A stretch of 64,000 nucleotides of DNA, from the NCBI RefSeq assembly GCF_019175385.1, contig NC_083339.1:117041601-117105600 (forward strand), given 5' to 3'. The position numbers and the translations under genes were made by a program. The notes beneath the pieces are model-generated. The model was not told where the DNA came from, made no database searches, and worked only from the letters and a program-made list of their open reading frames with translations. Origin of the DNA: Lycium barbarum. Lineage: Eukaryota > Streptophyta > Magnoliopsida > Solanales > Solanaceae. The stretch's first letter is position 1. Every line of letters starts with the position of its first letter. This document shows, piece after piece, positions 1 through 10,509 of this stretch.

Positions 1-229
1 TTTTTTTTTTGTATTTCAATCACTATTTTGATGGCATCTTTTTTTTTATAGGCTTGGGCATTTGAAGCCATTCCTCATCTCAGGCATCAAGTCAAGGAAT
101 ACTCTGAAGAAGTTACCTATCCAAGAATTCTTAGATGGCTCATTGCTAGGAACAACACAAAATTGAGTGTTGACCTTTTCAGCCTCCCTAAGGAAGTTGT
201 AAGCATTAGAACATATTCACATAGAATAA

Positions 230-760
230 ACTTAACTTCTGTAAGCTTAAATAATTTACAACAGATAACTAGTTGTTGCAACAGCTTTTGTAATCTACTG
301 CAACAAAACATGCATTTGTTGCAACAAGTTACCCAACAAATGAATCTGTTATAACATGCAACTAGTTTTTTACAACAGATGAGTAGCCTGCTGCAACAAG
401 CTACCCATCTGTTGGAAAATGTCCAACAGATGATAAACCTGCTGCAACAAGTTACCAATCTGTTGGACAATGTCCAACAAGTACCACAGTTGTTGCAACA
501 GATCACTTTATTTGCTAATCTGATAACTTTTGAATCTGTTCCAGTAAGTTTTTACAACAAGTACAATAATCTGTTGCAATAAGTTATTAATCTGTTGGAC
601 AATATCGAATAGATGAGTAACCTGCTGCAACAAGTTACCCATCTATTGGAAAAGTTCCAACAAATGAGATACCTGCTGCAACAAGTTACCTATTTGTTGG
701 ACAATGTCCAACAGATATGTAACCTTTTACAACAACCTGATAACTTGTTTTAAAGAGGTT
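230..760. repeat. Palindromic GTTGCAAC minisatellite filling intron 1 of the Ulp1 gene
   Basis: The sequence consists of many diverged copies of CTGTTGCAACAAGTTA-type units, some as CTGTTGGACAATGTCCAACA variants. The core TTGTTGCAACAA is a perfect palindrome. The block lies between the donor at 199 and the acceptor at 811 and does not run into either exon. Low-complexity ORFs seen here (runs of LLQQ) are repeat artefacts. Confidence 0.85.
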
Positions 761-1769
761 TTGCTTTTCATGATTTAACACCATTTTGATATATCTACTT
801 TCTTGTTGTAGGTTATGAACCCATATCTTGTCCCGACAATAAGAAAGTTGGAGATGCCATACCTTGGGACCTCTGTGCCCATAGAATCTGTGCCTGACTG
901 ATTGATTGATGGGTTCAAAGGGGAATTGGCTGGAGTAACAACCATCACTAGGGTTGATGATGTTGTTGCTGGTGGTGGTGGTCTTGTTGCTAGTGGTGAT
1001 GTTGTTGATGCTGCTGGTGATGTTGTTGTTGATGCTGCTGGTGATGTTGTTGTTGATGCTGTTGGTGGTGCTGATGCTGTTGGTGGTGTTGTTCAACCTG
1101 TTGATGTGGTTGGTAGTGGTGGTGTTGGTGATGATGTCCCGGCAAGTATTATTGGGGAAAAATTAAGAGATGAAGATGCTGATATTGGTGGATTTACTCC
1201 AGCTGCTGGATTTAGTGATGTTGGAGGATTTGGTGGTAATTTTAGTGGTGGTGGATTGAGTGGTAGAAGATTTGTTGATGTTGGTGCCGGTACCTCTAAG
1301 GTGCCCTCATGTGCTTGTGAGTGCACCACTTGTAAGGAGAAAATAGATAATTTGATTAGAAAGGTGGAAGAGTTGGTGCAGGCCCAAGAAGCCACAAACA
1401 CTTCTATCCGGAGGTTGGTATCCAAGAGGGGTATCAATCCATCAAAGAACCTTTCCTCACCTTATACTCCTGTTCATGTTCGGATTGCCAAGGCACTTGC
1501 ATAAGTTAGATCAAGAAAACCTGTTGCTACTCCCAGTAAGTCAATTGAGACTCCTCTTCTCGATGTTGGCCAAAAGTGCTAAAGAAGGAGGACATTTTCA
1601 AACATGTACATGCCCAAAGAACGAAAAAGGTTGAGACTGCAATCAAAGCCAAAAAGCGTGGGAAAACCATGTACTCATGAATTTGGAGCCCCAGACATCA
1701 AGGCTTTGACAAACATGGAAATTTGGTGGGAGGATTGGGTAAGTTTCAACACTTGTATATATCTATCTA

Positions 1770-1945
1770 ATTCAGTATGTTGTTGCAATAAATAGATAAT
1801 CTATTGCAACAAGTTAACTAGCTGTTGCAATAGGTCCTTTATTTTGTTGAATCTGTTGCAGCAAGTTAACTTCTTGTTGCAAAAAGTAGATAATCTGTTG
1901 CAACAAGTTACTTATTTTTTACAACAAGTAACTAACTGTTTTACT
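1770..1945. repeat. Same palindromic minisatellite in intron 2 of the Ulp1 gene
   Basis: About eight diverged copies of the TGTTGCAACAAGTTA unit lie between the GTAAGT donor after the WWEDW codons (near 1740) and the acceptor at 1957-1958. The short intron is mostly this repeat. Confidence 0.8.
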
Positions 1946-2639
1946 ACTTTTAATTTAGTATATAGATGAAGTCCTGCTTCTAATGCGTATGAGGCAAATC
2001 AATTTCCCTGAGTACTATGATTCCACTGACATAATCCTGGACCTCAACTTTTACAACAACATTCTCAAGAGGTACATAGAATTGACAAATGAGAGTACAA
2101 TTTCGAATGTCGTGCCTATAGAGGTTAGACTTGCTAAATTCAAGTGGGATGATAAAGTGGTCGATTATTGTAAAGGTGTTAGACCCTACCCGAGTGGCTG
2201 CTCGCGGGATGGTGCAAAGAGGGTTTTAACAGTGATGAATACTGAGGTCACACATTTTGTCACTCTCGAGTTCAAGATTAAAGAGGGAGTGGTAAATGTG
2301 TATGACTGCAACGTTCCTATGTACGCAGATGATGCTTTCTTTTATTTCATGCAGCCGGTAATGGAATCATGGCCCAAGTTATTGAAACAGAGTGACATAT
2401 TCGCACACTTGCCTGCAAAGTTACTCAATGAACCGTGGGAATTCAATAGGCTAAATAATTTCCCCTACAATGTCACTAGTAGGGCATGTGGTTCGTGGTC
2501 AATTGCTTTTATGGAGGCTTTGCTTACCGGCACAACTGTGACAAAATTCGAAAGTCTAATCAGCGACAACTCTGTGGGGAGGATGCAATGGAGATGGGCA
2601 TTAGGTGTCATTGAAAAGGTGTTGGAGCCCTAAGATGGG

Positions 2640-2925
2640 CTGATAAACAATTTATTAATTTTGTATTTTTTGGAGCCCAAATGTGGCCTGTTGAACAATT
2701 TAAGTATATATTAGGTGTTTTTTTGATGACATTATGTAATTTTAGTATATATTAGGTGTTTTTTGATGACATTATGTAATTTAAGTATATATTAGGTGTT
2801 TTTTGATGACATTATGTATTTAAGTATATATTAGGTGTTCAGTACCTTTCTAAGACATTTTGTTAAGTATATATTAGATGTTCAGTATTTAAGTTGTGTT
2901 CAGTACATTATGTTCAGTATTTTCA
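2640..2925. repeat. Short tandem repeat downstream of the Ulp1 stop codon
   Basis: About four copies of a unit of roughly 40-45 bp (TTTAGTATATATTAGGTGTT followed by a TTGATGACATTATGTA part) follow the stop codon directly, then decay into shorter TTCAGTA repeats. It may contain the 3' end of the Ulp1 transcript. No polyadenylation signal stands out. Confidence 0.75.
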
Positions 2926-2929
2926 GTAG

Positions 2930-3470
2930 TTTCAAACAAGTCACAAAATCTAAAAACTGTTGAAGAAGTTGTAACAAGTTGATAATCTGTTGCAACAAGT
3001 TTATAATCTGTTGCAACAGATGCATCAGTTGTTGCAACAAGTTGATAATTTGTTACAACAGACGCATTAGTTGTTGCGACAAATCTAATAGCTGTTGAAG
3101 AAGCTGCAACAAGTTGATAATCTGTTGTAACAAGTTGATAATCTGTTGCAACAGATGAGTCTGTTATTGCAACAAATCTAACAGCTGTTGAAGAAGTTGC
3201 AACAAGTTTCTGATCTGTTGCAACAGATGAGTCAGTTGTTGCAACAAATCTAACATCAGTTGAAGAAGTTGCAACAAGTTGATAATCTGTTGCAATAGAT
3301 GAGGCAGTTGTTGCAACAAATCTAGCAGCTGTTGAAGAAGTTATAACAACTGACACATCTGTTGCAACAAGTTTGTAATCTGTTGCAACAGTTGGTTCAG
3401 TTGTTGCAACAAGTTGATAGTCTGTTGCAACAAGTGGCTTATCTGTGATGAGTAACCTGTTTAAACAAGT
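2930..3470. repeat. Palindromic GTTGCAAC minisatellite block 3
   Basis: A dense array of TTGCAACAAGTTGATAATCT-type units with variants carrying GCTGTTGAAGAAG. It abuts the 162 bp tandem array at 3472. The reverse-strand ORF here (repeated VATTDSSVATDYQL) is a translation of the repeat, not a supported gene. Confidence 0.85.
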
Positions 3471-3471
3471 T

Positions 3472-4400
3472 ACATATAGTAAACAATAAATATCATTGGG
3501 TTTCTTTGTTTACATCTCATTATGGGTGAATGAAGAAGTTCTCATCAAATTACTCCAACGATCGCTTGATTTGGGAATAATACGCTTAGTTGATCATATG
3601 TCCTGACTCAAAATACCATCAAATTGGTTAGGTACATATAGTAAACAATAAATATCATTAGTTTTCTTTGTTTACATCTCAATATGGGTGAATGAAGTAG
3701 TTCTCATCAAATTACTCCAATGATCGCTTGATTTGGGAAGAATACGCTTAGTTGATCATATGTCCTGACTCAGAATACCATCAAATTGGTTAGGTACATA
3801 TAGTAAACAATAAATATCATTGGGTTTCTTTGTTTACATCTCAATATGGGTGAATCAAGTAGTTCTCATCAAATTACTCCAATGATCGCTTGATTTGGGA
3901 AGAATACGTTTAGTTGATCATATGTCCTGACTCAGAATACCATCAAATTGGTTAGGTACATATAGTAAACAATAAATATCATTGGGTTTCTTTGTTTACA
4001 TCTCAATATGGGTGAATCAAGTAGTTCTCATCAAATTACTCCAATGATCGCTTGATTTGGGAAGAATACGTTTAGTTGATCATATGTCCTGACTCAGAAT
4101 ACCATCAAATTGGTTAGGTACATATAGTAAACAATAAATATCATTGATTTTTTTTTTGTTTACATCTCAATATGGGTGAATGAAGTAGTTCTCATCAAAT
4201 TACTCCAACAATCTCTTGATTTGGGAAGAATACGCTTAGTTGATCATATGTCCTGACTCAGAATACCATCAAATTGGTTAGGTACATATAGTAAACAATA
4301 ACTATCATTGGTTTTCTTTGTTTACATCTCAATATAGGTGAATCAAGTAGTTCTCATCAAATCATTCCAACGATCGCTCGATTTGAGAAGTATACACTTA
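3472..4400. repeat. 162 bp tandem array, about 5.6 copies
   Basis: The unit begins ACATATAGTAAACAATAAAT and recurs at 3472, 3634, 3796, 3958, 4120 and 4284, so the period is 162 bp (164 for the last interval). Copies are highly similar, which points to recent amplification or homogenisation. The last copy decays near 4400. It lies between the two convergent genes of the MULE. No ORF runs through it. Confidence 0.9.
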
Positions 4401-4554
4401 GAATTACCCATCTAATCAATGAAATTACAGTCTAATCCATTAAGGATATTAGTAGATAAATTTATTGATCGCTAAATATCATTGAATCCCTTTGTTTAAC
4501 ACTAACTATCATTGATTCCCTTTGTTGATCACTAAATATATGTGACTCATATCC

Positions 4555-5000
4555 TAGTTGTTGCAGCAATTGCATGATTTGTTGCAGCAATTGCATGATT
4601 TGTTGCAGCAATTGCATGATCTATTACAACAATTACATTATCTACTGCAGCAATTGCATGATCTATTACAACAATTACATTATCTGCTGCAGCAATTGCA
4701 TAATCTGCTGCAGCAATTGCATAACTTGTTGCAACAATTGCATAATCTGCTGCAGCAATTGCATAATCTGTTGCAGCAGGTAACATAGCTGTTGAATAAG
4801 TCATATCACTTGTTGGATAAAACACAACAAGTTAAGGAGTTTCTGCAACAACTCATTCCATTTGTTGTACAAACTCAAAACACCAAATAACTTGCTATAC
4901 AAGTCATGTCACTTGTTGGAAAACCAAGTTAAGTTAGTTGCTGCAACAAGTCTGATTACTGGTTGGGAAAATCCCAACAAGTTACATAGTTGTTGCAACA
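4555..5000. repeat. Minisatellite block 4, CAGCAATTGCAT type then GTTGCAAC type
   Basis: From 4555 to about 4785 there are about a dozen copies of an 18 bp unit (TTGTTGCAGCAATTGCATGA), a variant of the element's palindromic repeat in which the core has become GCAATTGC. After 4785 the ordinary TTGTTGCAACAA type returns. ORFs reading LLQQLH repeats are artefacts of the 18 bp period. Confidence 0.85.
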
Positions 5001-5216
5001 GAATTTTTACTTGGTGTAAACTGTTCAGAAATTGTAAAACCACAGAACATACATTGGTGATTTGAGCAAGATCAACATATCATTTAAACCAAGTTCACTA
5101 ACAGAATCAACAGAATTTTCCATTATAAGTAAGAACAACATAAAAATGTCATAAAATCCAATTTCACAAACATCAACAATAGTAATTATTATTACAAGAC
5201 ATTACAAGATTAATAA

Positions 5217-7746
5217 CTATGGAACAATTCGGTTAAGGCATGTAGTTTTTTGATGGCCAGCTGTTTTGCATATGGAGCATTTGTTTTTCCTCATTGCAAA
5301 TGATTCCCCGATTCCATGCCTCCTCTTTGTCCATCTTCTTTCCGGTTTGCTCGGATCAACATGTGGAGGAGGTATTTCTCTCTCTAAAATATCCATAGGA
5401 ACTTCCCAAGATTCTTCAGAAGGCACGGGATTCATTTCCTCACAGTATGCAATTATGCAATTCTCCACCCTATAATATGGAAATGAGTAGTCATAAATCC
5501 GCCTTCCAAAATCTTCACCATATTGGACTCGAAGCGCTGCCATAGCATGTGGACAGGGTATTTTGTCCAGTTCAAAAACTCTACAAATACAAGATCTTCT
5601 TTGCAGATCGACTGTTGCAACTAAACTGTGGCCGATGACGCTGAACTTGTAGTTGGCAATTTGATGGGCCGATAACTTATTCCCCAAGGTGACAAATTTT
5701 GATATATTTTTTCCATTGAGGGAACAAAGATGGTTAGTGAGTCGATGAACTCCATACGCCTCTCATGAAATTTCTCAGTAAACCTCCTGTTTATGGAATC
5801 AAATACAGCAGTAATGGGAAATTCTCTTTCAACATTGAACACTGAGTTCACTGACTCAGCAGCGTTTGTCATCATAAAATTGTACCTGACAAAACAAACA
5901 TGTTAGTGTTGGAACAGGTGGCTCAGCAGTTGGAAAAATCACACCAATTAGAATATATGTGGCAACAAGTAACCTATTAGTTGCAGCAGATATGTTACTT
6001 GTTGGAAACAGAAATGTGCAAATACCTATTTCCGGGGCAGAATGCCCTGCTCCATCTGTGGAATCCAGCACGTTCAAGATGTTCGGCGGCTCCAGGAACC
6101 AAATCTCTGATTTGATTGAAATGGTCATTAAAGACATCAATATTGTACGTTTTTGCTGCTTTATAAAATTGAGATACGACCGCCCCATTGTGAAAGGTGG
6201 TTCTCAGACTTTCCCCTAGGTGCCTCATGCAAAAACCATAATGACATGCAGGGAAGACAATTGAAACCGCCCTTTTGATACTTGGATGCCTATCAGAAAT
6301 TATGCACAACTCAGGGGTATTCTCTATATAGCTTCTCATTTGTTCAAAAAAATATTTTTACGAAGCATCACACTCCTTGTCCACTACACAAAATGCCACC
6401 AGAAAAATATGATTCTTCGCATCTTGTGCGACTGCTAACAACACTACTCCTTCGTACTTGCTCCTCAAGAATGTCCCATCCTCAGCTATGACTTTTTTCA
6501 TTTGCGCAAAACCAAGCATCCAAGCCTTATAGACTACAAAATAGTACTTGAACTTCCCATTTTCATCAACCTTCAATGTTGTCTTACTTCCTGGATTTGC
6601 AAAATGAAGCATATAACGGTACGTATCAAGCACCGCATACCCGTGCTCATGTGTCCCCCCTTGTCAAAGCCTTTGCAATCTCCATGCCCTTTCAGACCTT
6701 TCAACAACTTACCTTACAACCCAAATCTGTACGGATTGATTGACTCATATCTTTTGTCGATGGGCCTTTACCGTAAGGAAACTTATCTTTAAAGTATTCA
6801 CCAATGACTTTCACTGTAGCGTGTGGATTATGGCTCGTAATGTGCTCAGAACCACATGTGTGATGCTTTATGTAGGTTCTGATACAAAATCTGTCAGAAC
6901 TTAAAAGCTTCACAGGCCTCAGCCACCACTTGCACTCCGGATGTACACATCTGAAGTAATACACAGTATGCGAATTAATCACCTTCTTGATTGTAAAATC
7001 TTTCTTCAAGCAAGCAAGTTTCAACGAAGCAAGTTTCAACTTAAAAGCTTCACAGCCCTCAGCCACCATTTGCACTCCGGATGTACACATCTGAAGTAAT
7101 ACAAAGTACGCGAATTAATCACCTTCTTGATTCTAAAATCTTTCTTCAAGAAAGCAAGTTTCAATACAGTTGCTAGTGCTTCCTTGTTCTTGAATGACAT
7201 TCCTTTATAAAAACATGTTTCATCATCTTGATCATGGCTAGACTGTATTGATTGTGTAGTGCCCACTGTATTGCTCGCAACTTTGGGTATAGGAATCGGG
7301 TCAGCCCCACTTCCATTATCTGGGATATCCACATCCACCCCATCTAATTCATTATTTAACACATCTTGTTGGTTTTGAGATAAATTGTGGTTCTCTACCG
7401 GGCTTCCAATAACGTATACCCTTAAAATGGGCCTAGCTACATCATTCAAATAAGCACGCAAATGAACCTGATTAGTTATCTTAAATGGCAAGACCCTCTG
7501 ATTTTCAAAAGAGCTGTGCATGTAAGCGATGGCGAGATCTTTTGGTTCACAAGTTAATTCGCAATAGGTGATGATTAGGTTCACAAAATCATCAAACACA
7601 ATATCTCTTTGGACAGTCATCGCTATCGTCTCTAACGTGTCACCACCCTTCCATCGCCAAATATATCGATTGTTCTTCTCGATCCATTCACCATGGCAAT
7701 CAACCCCTATTGTTATTGAGTCCCCGATTAGTGGTGTTTGAGGTAC
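5217..7746 (-). pseudogene. MuDR/MULE transposase gene, multiply disrupted
   Basis: Read from 7746 downwards. The N-terminal MuDR DNA-binding domain (FRCVHPECKWWLR) covers about 7240-6830. The MULE transposase core spans about 6633-6030, with DDE-type aspartates in AEDGTFLRSKY and IISDRHPS and the CMRHL cysteine/histidine segment. A SWIM zinc finger (CIC...CPH) lies near 5590-5540 and a C-terminal CCHC knuckle (CSICKTAGHQKTTC) near 5270. A 140 bp intron (5886-6025) joins CPGNR to YNFMMTNAAESV. Disruptions: two in-frame TGAs just below 6705 and a one-base insertion near 6655, a TAA at 6358-6360, a one-base loss near 5680, and a 142 bp internal duplication. An upstream untranslated exon with a GTAAGT donor may lie at 8605-8700. 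Confidence 0.85.
6901..7184. repeat. 142 bp direct duplication inside the transposase DNA-binding domain
   Basis: The segment starting TTAAAAGCTTCACAG occurs at 6901 and again at 7043. The two copies differ at only a few bases. The duplication repeats the FRCVHPECKWWLR part of the MuDR domain and breaks the frame, so it is one of the disabling changes. Confidence 0.85.
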
Positions 7747-7789
7747 CTGAAGATATTTTGTTTAACAAAAAGTTGGTCATGAGAGTACA

Positions 7790-8545
7790 TACCAAACTAT
7801 AACAAAATAAAACAGCTGCAGCAGTTGTTCCAACAGATTATTGACTTGTTGGAACAAGTGGACTACTTGTTGCAACAAGTAATAAACTTGTTGCAATAAG
7901 TCACTAATGTGTTGGAGTCAGCTTCAGTTTTTTGGGTACTGTTTTAGACTGCTGAAGATGTCCAACAGATTAGTGAGTTGTTGTAATAGGTGTATTACCT
8001 GTTGCAATAAGTGCAACAAGTATTCCATTTGTTGCAGCAAGTCAATAATCTGTTGGAAGAAGCTTCAGTTTTTTGGGTTCTGTTTCAGACTGTTGAAGAT
8101 GTCCAACAGATTAGTGAGTTGTTGCAATAGGTGTATTACCTGTTGCAACAAGTAGTCCGCTTGTTGCAGAAAGTCAATAATCTGTTGGAAGCAGCTTCAG
8201 TTTTTTGGGTTCTGTTTCAGACTGTTAAATATGTCTAACAGATTAGTGAGTTATTGCAATAGGTGTATGTATTACCTGTTGCAACAAGTAGTCCACTTGT
8301 TGCAGCAAGTCAATAATCTGTTGGAAGCAGTTTCAGTTTTTTTGATTCTATTTCAGACAAAAACTGAAGCTGACTCCAACAGATCATTGAGTTGTTGCAA
8401 CAAGTGGAATACATGTTGTAACAACTCACTCAGTTGTTGCTGATTATTTATACAACAATTACAACAACTACATAATCTGTTGTAGAAGTTGTAACAACCA
8501 CATTATCTGTTGCAACAACTACAGTAGCTATTGTAAGTTGTTGGA
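7790..8545. repeat. Palindromic minisatellite in the 5' intron region of the transposase gene
   Basis: Repeated TGTTGCAACAAGT units are mixed with a longer unit containing GCTTCAGTTTTTTGGGTTCT that recurs near 7920, 8065 and 8195. The block lies upstream (on -) of the coding exon that begins after an acceptor at 7747 and downstream of a possible donor at 8603-8604, so it is probably intronic. Confidence 0.8.
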
Positions 8546-8604
8546 AAATCAATAGATTTATACCCAGATGAAAAATTGAAATAAAACAACATTATTTTAC
8601 TTAC

Positions 8605-8960
8605 CAAATGAGCGGAAAACGCTTATGAAGTAATTCCCAGTGCTGCACGAACAAAATCCAGTCAAAAAATTGCAAAAATAGGGTGGTCACGTTTTTTTCT
8701 TTCTTGAGCAACAATGGTGGACGAAGAAGAAGAAGAAGAACAAGAAGAATAAGAAGATCAAGAAGACGAAGAAGAAGAATAAGAATAAGAAAGCAGAACA
8801 ATAGAATGAGAGGAAAATATTTATGAAGTAATTCTCAGTGCTACACGAATGAAATCCAGTCAAAAAATTGCAAAATCGGGTGGTCTTGTTTTTTTCTTTC
8901 TTGAGCAACAATGGCGGACGAAGAAGAAGAAGAAGAAGAAGAAGAAGAAGAAGAAAGGAA
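8605..8960. repeat. 198 bp duplication with AGAAGA microsatellite at the 5' side of the transposase gene
   Basis: A segment with CAGTCAAAAAATTGCAAAAT and a following TTCTTGAGCAACAATGG occurs at about 8654 and again 198 bp further on. Each copy runs into a purine-rich GAAGAAGAAG tract. On - the first copy ends in a GTAAGT donor (8598-8604), so this may be the first exon or leader of the transposase gene. Poly-Lys and poly-Phe ORFs here are microsatellite translations. Confidence 0.65.
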
Positions 8961-9057
8961 GCAAAAAAGAAGAGCCAAAAATGGTGGAAACGGCGCAGGC
9001 AAATGAAAAAACTGGCGCTTTTTTTTTTTTTTTTGGCTCTGTAGGGTTTATATGGGT

Positions 9058-9140
9058 TGGGTCAAAGTGTTAAAAACAAAACTTGGGGGAAAAGTGTAAA
9101 AAACAAAGCTTGGGGGAAAAGTGTTAAAAATATAACTTTG
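9058..9140. repeat. Three copies of a 28 bp AAGTGTTAAAAACAAA repeat at the putative MULE end
   Basis: Three near-identical units (AAAGTGTTAAAAACAAAACT followed by TGGGGG) lie in a row. Repeats at the inner side of an end are common in MULE termini, so I take this as the right terminal zone, but the partner end is outside the window. Confidence 0.5.
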
Positions 9141-9270
9141 TGGCAAGTCAAAACTCCCTAATCACTAATCCAAAGTTTATCACTCCTACTCAATTAAAAA
9201 AACTAGAGTTACCCCAACTCAATTTTCAAACCTTTTTGTCACCTTTAATTAAAAGCCTCCAGTCTCTGGC

Positions 9271-10509
9271 TAGCCTGTTTGGCTAAGTTTCCGAGAAGTT
9301 AGAAGTGCTTATTTAGAGAATTGAGATGTTTGATCAAATTTTGAGGGGAAATATAAGCGTGTTTGGGCAGTTTCAGAAATTGTTTTTCATAAGCTAAAAA
9401 TAGTTGCTTTTCTAAAAAAAACACTTTTGATACCTTTGTCGTCAATTACAAATTCATGCTCTAATATTGATAAAAGTGTTTTTCAAATTGATTATTCAAA
9501 CACAAATTTTATTCTTCAGAAGTACTTCGAAAAGCACTTTTAACAAAGGGAAAGAGTCAAATATACCTCTCTACTTTAGTTTATTGGCTAACTTTGCCCT
9601 CGGTTAGTCAAAGTAGTCAAATATATCCTTCCCATTACAAGTTAGGGCAAAATATACCCCTACCGTTTAGCAAAGTTTCAAAAATACCCCTTATTTATAA
9701 CATATTCGCACATAAGCAAGTCTAGTCATTGGAATTAGACGACATGGACGCCACATGGCCTTTGACTTATTTTATGTGGTGCCTACGTGACAATTTTTTT
9801 AAAAACAATCTAGAAAATTGATTTTTTTTAAAAAAAATTGAAAAAAATGGCTATTATTAAAAATCTGAAACTTTTTTGTTTTAATAAAATTGTTTTTTTA
9901 AAATATATTCTCGAAAATTGGATATATTAGTTAAAAAATCTGGTAAATAATTTTTTTAAATCTGGAAAACTGTAAAGTTTTTTTTTTTTTTTGAAGTTTC
10001 CTAATTTTTTTTAAATGTGGATTAATTTTAAAAAATTTGAAAAACTGAATTTAAAAAAAAATCATTTTCCAATTTTTTTAATAAAAAAAATCCAATTTTC
10101 CAGAATATTTTTTTAAGAAGCAGGTTTTATAAAATAAAATAAAATCAGATTTTTAATAAAAGCCATTTTTAACAGATTTGTTTTTAGAAAAATCAATTTT
10201 CCAGATTGTTTTTAAAAAAATTGCCTAGAATAAGTTAAATACCATGTGGTGTCCATGTTACTCAATTCCAATGACTAGACTTGTTTATGTGGAAATATGT
10301 TAGAAATGAGAGGTATTTTTGAAACTTTGCTAACGATAGGGGTATATTTGGCCTCAACTTGTAACGGGAGGGGTTTATTTGACTACTTTGGCTAACAGAG
10401 GACAAAGTTAGCCAATAAATTAAAATAGAGGGGTATATTTGACCCTTTTTCCTTTAACAAATGCATTTTTCAAACTAAGTAGATTTTAGAAGTTGAGCCA
10501 AGCAGACTA
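9271..10509. mobile_element. hAT-like MITE interrupted by a second element
   Basis: The left end TAGCCTGTTTGGCTAAGTTT and the right end (reverse complement TAGTCTGCTTGGCTCAACTT) are imperfect inverted repeats, and the arms share AAGCACTTTT-like internal motifs. This family is common in Solanaceae. The element is split by another insertion at 9548-10452. I could not define a target-site duplication. Confidence 0.6.
9548..10452. mobile_element. 905 bp foldback element with 9 bp TSD (MULE-type MITE)
   Basis: The two arms (GGGAAAGAGTCAAATATACC on the left; the right reverse-complements to GGAAAAAGGGTCAAATATAC) pair for about 140 bp, including AACTTTGCCCTC/TTTGTCCTC and AGCAAAGTTTCAAAAATACC. The 9 bp TTTAACAAA is present at 9539-9547 and 10453-10461. 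The interior is A/T homopolymer-rich and non-coding. Nine-base TSDs and long arms fit a non-autonomous Mutator element. Confidence 0.8.

Larger units (their letters stand above)
52..2633 (+). pseudogene. Ulp1-like C48 cysteine protease gene of a MULE, disrupted
   Basis: Three exons are readable: 52-198 (after an AG acceptor, up to a GTAAGC donor), 812 to about 1738, and 1959-2633. Exon 1 starts AWAFEAIPHLRHQV and resembles the conserved N-terminal block of Solanaceae Ulp1-type transposon proteins. Exon 2 has an acidic Gly/Val/Asp-rich stretch followed by a Cys-containing coiled-coil-like part. Exon 3 is the protease domain: counted from the ATG at 1983, His91 (in HFVTLEF), Asp108 (VYDCN) and Cys169 (ACGSWS) fit the C48 triad. 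Damage: an in-frame TGA at 899-901 where the family pattern suggests Trp, a TAA at 1502-1504, and frameshifts between about 1578 and 1680. The catalytic exon itself is open. Known role of the fold: SUMO deconjugation. In MULEs the function is unsettled. Confidence 0.75.
1..9140. mobile_element. Large Ulp1-carrying Mutator-like element (left end outside window)
   Basis: Seen: a Ulp1-type cysteine protease gene on + (52-2633) and a MuDR-type transposase gene on - (5217-7746), pointing towards each other, joined by tandem repeats and a shared palindromic minisatellite. Known: plant MULEs of the KI/Kaonashi type carry a mudrA-like transposase together with a Ulp1-like gene, and Solanaceae genomes hold many. 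Inferred: both genes belong to one element whose left terminus lies before base 1. The right border is placed near 9140, after three copies of an AAGTGT-containing repeat. I found no target-site duplication because only one end is visible. Both genes are disabled, so the copy is dead or non-autonomous. Confidence 0.7.

Noticed and set aside
954..1166. Leu/Val-rich ORF that looks like a membrane protein
   Set aside because: It is the shadow frame of the Gly/Val/Asp-rich part of Ulp1 exon 2, a GTTGTTGATGCTG-type repeat.
4558..4825. ORFs on both strands with LLQQLHDLLQQ and AIAATNHAIAAT repeats
   Set aside because: They are translations of an 18 bp minisatellite, open on both strands because the repeat has no stop in those frames. 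No domain or start context.
230..8545. CRISPR-like array of short repeats
   Set aside because: Units vary in length and sequence, there are no constant-length spacers or cas genes, and the surroundings are plant transposon genes.
8687..9073. Poly-Phe and poly-Lys ORFs
   Set aside because: They are readings of GAAGAAGAAG microsatellites and poly-T tracts, not genes.
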